NCBI GenBank assembly: GCA_029260115.1
Contig: JAJDDW010000071.1
Location: forward strand, 1 to 64,000
Origin: Phycisphaerae bacterium
GTDB lineage: Bacteria; Planctomycetota; Phycisphaerae; UBA1845
Direction of reading: 5' to 3'
DNA: 64,000 bases
Shown here: in pieces, positions 25,787 to 32,502 of the stretch
Layout: every line of letters starts with the position of its first letter
Numbering within the stretch: the stretch's first letter is position 1
Position numbers and translations under genes: made by a program
The notes under the pieces: model-generated
Database searches by the model: none
What the model was told of the DNA's origin: nothing
What the model saw: only the letters and a program-made list of their open reading frames with translations

Positions 25787-26491
25787 TCACCTGGACTCGC
25801 CACGAGGTTTCTTAGAATTTATTACTAGATGCGTACCTTCGACTATGGTTGGTTCATCGGTAGCAATTACCTTTACAGTATCTTCAACAATCGTCACTTC
25901 CGTTTTGTCTTTGTTTTCATCTGGCATTATAATTTCTCCTTGACGTGATAGTACATTTCCACACGTAACAATAAATATAAAAAGAATGACGAACAAAAAA
26001 CCACGGCGCGTAGCTTGATTAAGCTTCGTACCATCCGACTTTAGTTGTTCGTCACTACAGCGATTCTCTTGGATTGATGTAGTTAAGTTCTCACTCAATT
26101 CAGTCCAAAACTTGTCGGATGGGAACGTAACAATTTGTTTACTTTTGATAACTTTTTGTAGCACTTTGATGCCGAGAGAAGATTTTTCTGATATACCGAT
26201 CAGCCTAAGCGCACAAAAAAAACCAATGCTAGTATAAATAGCAGCAATTACCCCAGGGAGTATGGAGCATAGAGCAATCAATCCGCTTGCATTCATCGTT
26301 TCGAGTCTAGACAAGCCATAAGAAAGAGCAGCAAACTGTATTACATGTATATTGAGGAACTTGTAGGATTTTTGCAGATACGATTGTTCTGATGCAGCAT
26401 CTGTTTCACAGAGCCAAATCAAATGATCGTACACGCCTTTTGCTATTTTTTCCCGCTCAAGTTGAGTGGGCGTGCTGTCTTCAATTGCCAC
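25787..26491 (-). CDS. Membrane protein (234 aa) with an in-frame internal start
   Basis: First gene of the minus-strand set. Start GTG at 26491 behind GGAGG (6-nt spacing). Cytoplasmic N terminus; a transmembrane hairpin at about residues 48-95; a helical loop; a third helix at about 164-182 (GFLFVILFIFIVTCGNVL); then a polar C-terminal tail of about 46 residues with two TIVE motifs. The codons for SRQGEII contain AAGGAG 8 nt before ATG 25924 (MPDENKDKTEV), an ideal internal initiation site in the same frame, so the tail may also be made alone. It resembles small multi-helix membrane effectors but no family is recognised. Confidence 0.6.
   Translation of the reverse strand: MAIEDSTPTQLEREKIAKGVYDHLIWLCETDAASEQSYLQKSYKFLNIHVIQFAALSYGLSRLETMNASGLIALCSILPGVIAAIYTSIGFFCALRLIGISEKSSLGIKVLQKVIKSKQIVTFPSDKFWTELSENLTTSIQENRCSDEQLKSDGTKLNQATRRGFLFVILFIFIVTCGNVLSRQGEIIMPDENKDKTEVTIVEDTVKVIATDEPTIVEGTHLVINSKKPRGESR
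25914..25940 (-). promoter_or_regulatory. Internal ribosome-binding site and in-frame ATG
   Basis: Inside the 234-aa gene, AAGGAG is followed by AAATTATA and ATG (about 25924). Spacing and sequence are ideal for initiation, better than most starts in this operon. It would yield a 46-aa soluble peptide identical to the tail of the membrane protein. Confidence 0.45.
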
Positions 26492-26811
26492 GTTAAGCCT
26501 CCATGCCAGATAACCTGATACATGCTAAAATCTATTATATCAGGGATATGTTAGGTGTCCAGCAGATGGCAATGTCTAGGCTGGGAATAAATCTGTGATA
26601 TCTTGAAGGATGGTTTGTGGCGATTAGTGGCTATCGTTTTTTTTGTCGAGAGCGTCCGTATCGTTTTGGGCATGATACCCTCATGTAGCAGATTGTTTTT
26701 AATCTTGGCTGGCTGGCTGGTCGGCTGTGGAACGGCTTGGAAGCCGCTGGGAGCGATGATGGATACGGTGCATCCTGCTGCAATGCGGGCTGTTCCAACC
26801 GTTTGTTGGAG
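26492..26811. other. Intergenic region upstream of the Trypco2 operon
   Basis: 320 bp. It should contain the promoter of the minus-strand operon starting at 26491, but no box is convincing. A plus-strand frame here (from 26603) begins with a lipoprotein-like hydrophobic start but runs antisense into the next gene and is not called. Confidence 0.4.
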
Positions 26812-27492
26812 TTATCTCTTCTTGCCGAATCTTTCGAGCGTTGCGAGGGTCTTTTTTCGGCCAGAATTGAACGAACTTAGTGCCGTACCCGCTTCCATCT
26901 TCATTTCTGACAGAGCGATTCGCATTGCGGATATGTCAATAATTGGGCTTTCGTTGAGTTGGAGAGCTATCTTAGCCACTCTCTCCCGAACTATTTCCAG
27001 CCGAGGATGAAGCTGTGCCAAACCCTCGACAGTTCTCTTCGTCTTTCCGATATGTTCCTTCATAAACTTGTCGTAGCGACTCCCGAAAAGCGTGAACTCC
27101 GAGCTGTAGCCGACTGCGTCGTCTTTGGCAAGTGCCTTGAGTTCCTCTACAGAGTAGGACTCTGTTGTCTTCACGCTAGCTAACGCTTTCGATAATTTTT
27201 CCAGCGATTCAGTTAGCTGCTCCAGACTCGCCGTCACTGGGTATGGTGTTCCTTGCTCTAATAGCGACAATACATGGTCGAAGGACGCATCGATTCTTTC
27301 GAGTGACTCTGAAGTGCTATCCAGTTCAAGTAAACCGATTCCGTCAGCAACTTCGGTTGACAAACTTTTTTGACCATACTGAAAGCTAATCCATCCAACT
27401 ATTAGACTACTCACCACGGCAATCGCAAGGTTCTTTACAAACCATGAAGCAATCCGCTTCGCCTTATGAATCGCATCGTTTGTCGCCGACAT
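26812..27492 (-). CDS. Membrane-anchored coiled-coil protein (227 aa)
   Basis: The second ATG (27492) is preferred because AAAGGA lies 8 nt before it. One transmembrane helix at about residues 23-40 (LAIAVVSSLIVGWISF) follows a basic N terminus, so the body should lie outside the cytoplasm. The body is a long helical region (repeated LEQL, LEKLSKALASVK), probably a coiled coil, with a basic end (SGRKKTLATLERFGKKR). It follows an integrase-tail fragment by a few bases. Function unknown. Confidence 0.6.
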   Translation of the reverse strand: MSATNDAIHKAKRIASWFVKNLAIAVVSSLIVGWISFQYGQKSLSTEVADGIGLLELDSTSESLERIDASFDHVLSLLEQGTPYPVTASLEQLTESLEKLSKALASVKTTESYSVEELKALAKDDAVGYSSEFTLFGSRYDKFMKEHIGKTKRTVEGLAQLHPRLEIVRERVAKIALQLNESPIIDISAMRIALSEMKMEAGTALSSFNSGRKKTLATLERFGKKR

Positions 27493-27505
27493 AGTTTCCA
27501 TCCTT

Positions 27506-27673
27506 TCATTTCTTCCCGAAAAAATAGTGACGCTCGATAGCCTTGGTAGCGTCGTCTACCATCTTCGGATTTCGCTTGATATAGGCATCGCTCATGCCAC
27601 TGATCTTGTGTCCTGCGAGTATCTTCGCAATCGTCCAGAAAGTGAGAAGGTCAATAAATGGCTCCAGCATCAT
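27506..27673 (-). pseudogene. Integrase C-terminal fragment or small integrase-tail protein (55 aa)
   Basis: Starts MMLEPFIDLLTFW after GGTGG and continues AGHKISGMSDAYIKRN, which matches the last part of tyrosine recombinases: the G-H motif, then the nucleophile Tyr, then the terminal helix (AIERHYFFG). The upstream catalytic Arg and His/Arg boxes are absent, so it cannot be a recombinase. It is either a remnant or a retained small protein. It is the second of two such tails in tandem and lies between membrane-protein genes in the same direction. Confidence 0.6.
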
Positions 27674-27683
27674 GCTAACCACC

Positions 27684-28058
27684 TCACTGTGAATACCTAT
27701 CGGTTTTAAGCCGGGTTGACTGCCCCGTCTGCTGTTTGTAGATGTCGTGTTCGGTAAGTTTAGACCAATCGCAATCGTTATCGATCTTGTTCATGTCACG
27801 CTGGAAGCTGCTGACGACGGATTGAGCGGCCTGGCGGATTCGAGCGAGCTTTACATGGTCGCCTCCTTCTCCTTCACAGATGTCAACGATCTCTTGAGCC
27901 GTCCTCCCCATCCGTGCTATATCTTCACGTGCAGTCCTCAGCTTGGAAAGAAACCGCATCGAAACGCCCTTGGATCGAATGTGCGAATACGCTGCAAGGA
28001 AGAACCCGAACAATGACGCTGCACCGAATACTAATTCAAGATTTTCAAGATTTGGCAT
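27684..28058 (-). CDS. Membrane-anchored hypothetical protein (124 aa)
   Basis: ATG at 28058 is preferred, since GGAGG lies 8 nt upstream. One N-terminal transmembrane helix (LELVFGAASLFGFFLAAY) is followed by a basic, helical cytoplasmic domain (SKLRTAREDIARMGRTAQEI) and a polar tail. Directly downstream of an integrase-tail remnant and directly upstream of another. Not recognised. Confidence 0.55.
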   Translation of the reverse strand: MPNLENLELVFGAASLFGFFLAAYSHIRSKGVSMRFLSKLRTAREDIARMGRTAQEIVDICEGEGGDHVKLARIRQAAQSVVSSFQRDMNKIDNDCDWSKLTEHDIYKQQTGQSTRLKTDRYSQ

Positions 28059-28085
28059 TACAATATCCTCCAAGGAAACTGAACG

Positions 28086-28241
28086 TTAGCGAGACATATC
28101 ACCGAAAAAACACTCTTCGATTGCTTCACAACAGGCTACCACTTTCTTGTTCGTTGCCTGTCTCAAGACATATTTATCGCTGATTCCCGTCTTATGTCCA
28201 GCGATAAATTCCCATCCTAGAGTGCCATAGAAGATGGCACT
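28086..28241 (-). pseudogene. Decayed integrase C-terminal tail
   Basis: The frame has no start codon and opens right after a stop. It reads AGHKTGISDKYVLRQ then AIEECFFG, closely matching the tail at 27506-27673 (AGHK, a SD.Y motif, AIE..FFG). Only the recombinase 3' end survives. A perfect hairpin covers its upstream end. Confidence 0.6.
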
Positions 28242-28243
28242 CT
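28219..28243. repeat. Perfect 10-bp inverted repeat at the integrase-tail boundary
   Basis: AGAGTGCCAT (28219-28228) and ATGGCACTCT (28234-28243) with a 5-nt loop. No U-tract follows on either strand, so it is unlikely to be an intrinsic terminator. Its position at the exact edge of the integrase remnant suggests a recombination or attachment structure. Confidence 0.6.
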
Positions 28244-28388
28244 AATACAATTTCACTAAAATTTTTTGTTTGTTGCATTTAGATCGCAGGTTACACTGCA
28301 AGCTGCAACGGTCAATATGGTTGATGATCCGAGTGCTGGTAATTCTAATTGATACTGGATCGTACAGCCCTTTATAGGAGTCTTGCCG

Positions 28389-28691
28389 ATGGTGAAACTT
28401 GTCAATTGCCCGATATGTAAGCGAGAGGATTGTGTCATGGTACGCAAATCGGACGGGAACGTGATTGCGTTTGCCTGTACTATCTGCGGGAAGGTCTTCA
28501 AGTCCGAATGGTCATGGGACGAGTCCTTGCAATCAGTCATCTACTGGGGACTTGAACTCAATCCGGAGTTCACATCCAAGTCGTCTGATTTCAGCGTGAG
28601 CCTTTTGGAAATCCTAGAGTTAGAGAAGAAAGGTATTCCTAAGTACCTCGGCAAATACAAGATGTTTGACGAGAAAGTGGATGAAGATTAG
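28389..28691 (+). CDS. Small zinc-ribbon protein (100 aa)
   Basis: ATG at 28389 (AGGAG at 8 nt) is preferred over the TTG at 28383. The N-terminal zinc ribbon has NCPICKREDC and FACTICGKVF; the rest is an acidic helical domain. It is the only plus-strand gene in the right third of the element and converges with the truncated integrase. Likely a nucleic-acid or protein-binding adaptor. Confidence 0.6.
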   Translation: MVKLVNCPICKREDCVMVRKSDGNVIAFACTICGKVFKSEWSWDESLQSVIYWGLELNPEFTSKSSDFSVSLLEILELEKKGIPKYLGKYKMFDEKVDED

Positions 28692-28712
28692 CACGATGTT
28701 ACGCCTTGCGGT

Positions 28713-29981
28713 CTAATCGCTGATTTGCTCTCCGTCGAAGTATTCGGCTCCGATCAGATTGACGACGGGGACCAGATAATCATCAGGCGTATCATCCATG
28801 TAGAAGACGCATTGACCGTCTACATCATGCCCTAGAAACGCCTCAATCTCGCTCTTCGTTCGACGGTTGTTGCGTCCGACCGTTCCGCCCGCATTGCGGA
28901 AATGTTTGAACCAGACACCATCTAGTATCTCACAAGCCTCTCTGAGTCTGTCAAAATTCTCCGCTATTTTCTCACTTTTGTATTGTTTTTTTCCGTCGTT
29001 TGAAAAGACAAACTCGGTTCGTGGCTCTTCGTATTCTCGCCACCGATTTATCGCTGCAATCGTTGATGGTAGCAGCGGCGTATAACGGTCTACGTTTGTC
29101 TTGCTGCGACTCAGCGTGAATAGTGGGAGGTTCCCGTTAAGAATCAAATCGTTGTACGTTAGGTTGCAAATATCCGAGTTGTCGCAGCCACATTGTACGG
29201 CGAGTCTGAGTACCGCAGACCATTGTACGCCTACTCGCTTGACCCGATTCGCTTGCTTGACGTTGTTCGCTCTAGCCAAGTGGGGCATACCCGCTCTACC
29301 CCGTTTCGTCCCGCTACCCTTATGCTTGCGAAGGGGCAGCGAATCGGCGTACTCATGTACGTCGATGTTAGCCCACTCTTCCGCCTTGGCTAGCAGTTCG
29401 TGGAAATGTTCAACCGACAACGCTGTACGGTTTCTCTTATGAGGCTTAGGCTTTTTGTACTCAAAAACTTCTAGCCAATGATCGAGTTCAGGAGGAAACG
29501 TCCACTCGGTCAACTTGCGAGCAGCCTTGAGTACAGCACCAACGGGTATCAGTTGTTGCCTACGCCATTGCTCGCCTCGTTCGCCTTTCGTTTCGTCAAC
29601 CTGATTTTGCCACTCGACGAAGTGGGCCTTCGTCATTCCGGACAGGTCACAATCGTCGCAAAATTCTGCAAAAGCATCGAAGACAGTCTTGTACTCATTA
29701 AGATGTTTGTCACTTAGATTGTTTGCGAGCTTTCGCTTGTACCAGACGGGGAAACATTCTGACAAGCGGTAGCCGACTTTAGGAGTACGTCCTTTCGTTC
29801 CTAGTCGTTTATTGATCGCCTCTTGGACTTTGACAAGAACGTGAGTGTACCATTTTTCATTCCAATTGGGTTTCTTAACAGTAGCAACACGTTCTGATGC
29901 AACAGGATGCTTGCACGAATGGCTGTGTTGCGATCTGAGGTGTTTTCGTGGCTTGGTGGAGTGATGACTAGGTCGTTGGTG
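28713..29981 (-). pseudogene. Tyrosine recombinase without a usable start codon
   Basis: The C-terminal half shows recombinase features: CGCDNSDICNLTYNDL where the first catalytic Arg should be, KHFRNAG with the second Arg (about residue 290 from TTG 29765), LGHD and a Tyr at about 322. The first Arg is missing and the His of the H-x-x-R box reads Lys. The coding frame continues upstream from TTG 29765 for 72 codons to a stop at 29982-29984 with no ATG, GTG or TTG. The gene is therefore probably 5'-truncated or frameshifted, and likely inactive. Confidence 0.6.
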
Positions 29982-30014
29982 TCATGGGCGACCTGCGGGG
30001 CTTGTTCTAAGATT

Positions 30015-30422
30015 TTAGATCGCCAGTCTCAGCAATTCAGCAAAGTGCTCGCTCATACAATATCGATGAGTGTCGTTAAATGTGATGTCATCTACAAAGC
30101 CAAGATTCTCCAAGATGCCGACTTTTTCCCGCAGATTGTCGTGATCCTCAAAAAAATAGCTGAGAATTTTCTTGTTTGGATTATGGTTGTAGCTCCCTCG
30201 TTTCGAGAAAAGAATAAACTCACGGCAAAGCGGGTTCGTGGTGAGGTCGTCTCGCATCTCGGCGATCAACTCAGGCATCTTGTCGGTTACATATTGGAGG
30301 TCGCTGTCACCGGCTCGTTTCTTTTCCATACCGCGCCGTTTGTCCGTATACTTGTCAGCAAGATATTTTCCAGCACAGGCAATGAAGATGCCCGTTAGAA
30401 TGCCCGCTAGGTATTTCGTCAT
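30015..30422 (-). CDS. Membrane-anchored protein with winged-helix-like C-terminal domain (135 aa)
   Basis: N-terminal transmembrane helix (YLAGILTGIFIACAGKYL) with a basic cytoplasmic segment (DKRRGMEKKRAG). The soluble domain (about 55-135) includes EFILFSKRGSYNHNP and DNLREKVGILENLGFVDDI, which look like a small winged-helix or similar alpha-beta fold. ATG overlaps the stop of the small coiled-coil gene (ATGA). Sits directly downstream of the element integrase. Function unknown. Confidence 0.6.
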   Translation of the reverse strand: MTKYLAGILTGIFIACAGKYLADKYTDKRRGMEKKRAGDSDLQYVTDKMPELIAEMRDDLTTNPLCREFILFSKRGSYNHNPNKKILSYFFEDHDNLREKVGILENLGFVDDITFNDTHRYCMSEHFAELLRLAI

Positions 30423-30526
30423 TTCACTGGTTCCGCCCCGTTCATGTTGTCTTCTTCCATCAACTTCATCAACACGTCAGCTTGTTTGTTTTCGTCATTC
30501 AGTTTTTCCATCTCAATTCTCTCCAT
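30419..30526 (-). CDS. Short coiled-coil protein (35 aa)
   Basis: Starts MERIEMEKLNDENKQADVLM; an alternative ATG five codons later has GGAGAG 7 nt upstream. The stop overlaps the following ATG, indicating coupling. Its frame is the same as the integrase frame: the codons after the integrase stop (TGA) continue as ..IALRRLRIIEES into this peptide without another stop. It may be a separate coupled gene or a C-terminal extension made by read-through. Confidence 0.45.
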   Translation of the reverse strand: MERIEMEKLNDENKQADVLMKLMEEDNMNGAEPVK

Positions 30527-30568
30527 TGATTCTTCAATGATTCTCAATCGCCGCAAGGCTATCGTCCA

Positions 30569-31993
30569 TCAATTGCCGAGTATCGCCTTGCGAGCTTTCG
30601 TCAATGCCTGCTTTGTTTCCGACGCTATCCGCTGAGTAGTATACCTGTCTTTCATCCCGCCAGAATGTCCCATTACCCAATCTTGAGCTATCGCATGTTC
30701 CGCACCCATTGCGGTACTGGTCATTTTCCTGATGCCGTCAAATTTTACCGCAACAGGCAGACCAGCGGCGGACCTCAACTTGCGATGCAACCGATCAACT
30801 CGGTGAGTATCCCACTGCTCGCCCGATCCTTTTCTTTTGGAGTTCCGTGGTTGGACAAACAGATATTGTGAGTGGTTGCCGAATTCGTCGCTGGCTTTGA
30901 AAGCCTTGATAGCCTTGATAGTTTCCTTCCAAACGTAGGCGACATGCTGAATACCGTCTTTCTCACGATAGCTATCAAGAATCCTGTCTTTCAAATCCAA
31001 ATCGTCGTGTTCCAATTCCGCTACTTCCAGCGGATGAAAAGCGAAGTTGGCTGCGGACATATACATTGCGTAGGCAAACTTTGAGTGATTCTTGGCGGCA
31101 GCCAACAGCATTCTAAATTGCTCAGGTTTGACTGGCTTGATCGAAGGTATCTTGGCTTTGGTTTTCTTGTCTTGTGACCAGTCTTGACAATTATCTCGTA
31201 TCCTTCGCTTCAACCGTTCGATTGTTGGCGTATGTATTTCAAACAACTTGCGAGCGTGATTTAGGACACCTTGGACAAGTATATAGTGATTCTGTTGCGT
31301 TCTTAGGGAGTATTGTTTTTTCGTTCTTAGGGATACGGTTTCTTGGACGCAACGCTTGTAGTTTTGAAGTAAAGCTGGCGTGATTTCTTCCGCTAAGTCT
31401 ACGGCAACACCATCCATGAAGAACGCCCAAATCGTTTTGGCGTCTTTGGTTTGGCTCGGACGCTTGAACTTCTTGTCCTTAGTGAAACGGTCTATCATTT
31501 CTTGAAGGGTTAAGGGTGTTACGATGGGCGGTAAGCTGTGGATATTTTGAAGCTCTGGTATGCCCACCAATTCCGCAAATTCTTTGCGTGTGGCGGGGTT
31601 GCCCAATTGCTCCCGTACCCAATCAGCCAGATCAGTACGATCCATAATCAGACCGCCTGGGTTGTTTTGAAAATCTGCAATCGTCAGATCGGCTGGCGGG
31701 ATTCCACCTTTGGCGTGAGTCTTGAGAAATGTCAAGTCATTCGGTTCTCGACCCTTCTGCCAACATTCATGTTCGTAGATCGCTCGCCGCAAGTACGCCA
31801 GCCCGACCTTGCCACTCTTGCCGTAGTAGTGGCGTCCCACCTTGTCATCAGCGATGCGGTAGTACCTACCCGTTGATTTGTGGATGCGAAGCCCTCGGAC
31901 GGCTTCGCCCGTATCAGGATGGACCACAAAAGCAACGGGTTGCCTTCCACCTTTGCGTTTCTTACTACTCTTGAAGCGATTCGTCTTGGTCAT
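30569..31993 (-). CDS. int: Element integrase, tyrosine recombinase family
   Basis: 474 aa. The N-terminal region (HPDTGEAVRGLRIHKSTGRY) looks like an arm-DNA-binding domain, followed by a core-binding domain (about 160-260). The catalytic domain has VKFDGIRKMTSTA (Arg 422), VMGHSGGMKDRYTTQR (G-H 442-443, nucleophile Tyr 451). The first catalytic Arg region reads FAFHPLEVAELEHDDLD, which lacks the canonical Arg, as in some divergent planctomycete integrases. Position 90 bp inside the right attachment repeat and pointing away from it, beside the intact tRNA, makes it the integrase of this element. Confidence 0.85.
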   Translation of the reverse strand: MTKTNRFKSSKKRKGGRQPVAFVVHPDTGEAVRGLRIHKSTGRYYRIADDKVGRHYYGKSGKVGLAYLRRAIYEHECWQKGREPNDLTFLKTHAKGGIPPADLTIADFQNNPGGLIMDRTDLADWVREQLGNPATRKEFAELVGIPELQNIHSLPPIVTPLTLQEMIDRFTKDKKFKRPSQTKDAKTIWAFFMDGVAVDLAEEITPALLQNYKRCVQETVSLRTKKQYSLRTQQNHYILVQGVLNHARKLFEIHTPTIERLKRRIRDNCQDWSQDKKTKAKIPSIKPVKPEQFRMLLAAAKNHSKFAYAMYMSAANFAFHPLEVAELEHDDLDLKDRILDSYREKDGIQHVAYVWKETIKAIKAFKASDEFGNHSQYLFVQPRNSKRKGSGEQWDTHRVDRLHRKLRSAAGLPVAVKFDGIRKMTSTAMGAEHAIAQDWVMGHSGGMKDRYTTQRIASETKQALTKARKAILGN

Positions 31994-32018
31994 GGCTAAC
32001 GAGTCCTCAATAGGAATA

Positions 32019-32038
32019 TAGGTCAGCCATGACCTAAA
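32019..32038. repeat. Inverted TAGGTCA motifs near the right end
   Basis: TAGGTCA (32019-32025) faces TGACCTAAA (32030-32038), the reverse complement of the TTTAGGTCA motif found twice near the left end. They lie between the integrase start and the right attachment repeat. Candidate arm-type sites or an autoregulatory operator. Confidence 0.5.
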
Positions 32039-32082
32039 AGCAAGTGGATAGGCTAGTCAATGCTACTATACAAGCCTTTTTC

Positions 32083-32116
32083 TTACTGGGCGATACAGGA
32101 CTTGAACCTGTGACCT
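32083..32116. repeat. Right attachment-site repeat
   Basis: 34 bp identical to 1359-1392. It covers the last 30 nt of tRNA-Val and 4 nt beyond. Identity ends inside the tRNA toward its anticodon arm, so the crossover lies within this block. Confidence 0.9.
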
Positions 32117-32159
32117 TTCGGGTGTGATCCGAACGCTCTGCCAACTGAGCTAATCGCCC
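32087..32159 (-). tRNA. tRNA-Val (anticodon CAC)
   Basis: Folds perfectly as a cloverleaf: acceptor GGGCGAT with ATCGCCC, D-arm GCTCAGTTGGCAGAGC, anticodon stem TTCGG/CCGAA around loop ATCACAC (anticodon CAC at 32126-32124), T-arm with GGTTCAAGTCC. Discriminator A; CCA is not encoded. It is intact because the element restored its 3' end on insertion. It is the integration target. Confidence 0.95.
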
Positions 32160-32502
32160 CTGTCATGGAATTAACAGGCAACATCTTAGTCATGCACGAT
32201 GTGATGAGCAATGAAGTTGACAATCTGAATTTGTAAGTATTGCTTCATTTTTAACCGCGAGAGAGCCATACCTGCTATAGTGTGTGAGCAGGGAAGTTGC
32301 GTACCGGGCAGTGGAGTTCCAACGGCGGGAATAACGTCAGTCACCGGCGATTTGGGCTTATCTCGATCAGAAATAATTTGACAAAATGGCCGAGCGAAAA
32401 TATCGAATGGATGCAGTTGGGGCTAGCTTGCAAAATTGGCCCTATTAGCTAGAATTCAACTTCTCGGTAGTATTGGGAATCGGGCTTGCATGGAGGCTTA
32501 TC
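32160..32502. other. Intergenic region right of the element
   Basis: 343 bp of chromosome between the tRNA and the next gene. No further RNA gene or promoter stands out. A strong ribosome-binding site, GGAGG, sits just before the ATG at 32503. Confidence 0.4.

Larger units (their letters stand above)
1359..32116. mobile_element. Integrative element inserted at tRNA-Val(CAC)
   Basis: A 34-bp perfect direct repeat at 1359-1392 and 32083-32116 bounds the element. It corresponds to the T-arm and acceptor 3' strand of tRNA-Val plus 4 bp downstream. The full tRNA survives at the right end; the left end holds only the tRNA 3' fragment. A tyrosine recombinase gene (30569-31993) starts 90 bp inside the right repeat, the usual position for a tRNA-targeting integrase. 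Cargo includes type I restriction-modification, a primase-like gene, a RuvB-like ATPase, further recombinases, exported proteins and many small unknown genes. No recognisable conjugation genes (relaxase, type IV secretion, VirB4/TraG ATPase) were seen, so it looks like a non-self-transmissible island or a mobilisable or satellite element. Confidence 0.88.

Noticed and set aside
26603-27010. Plus-strand frame starting like a lipoprotein (LFLILAGWLVGCG)
   Set aside because: It runs antisense through the well-supported coiled-coil membrane gene at 26812-27492, and its later sequence has no coding character. The start has no good ribosome-binding site.
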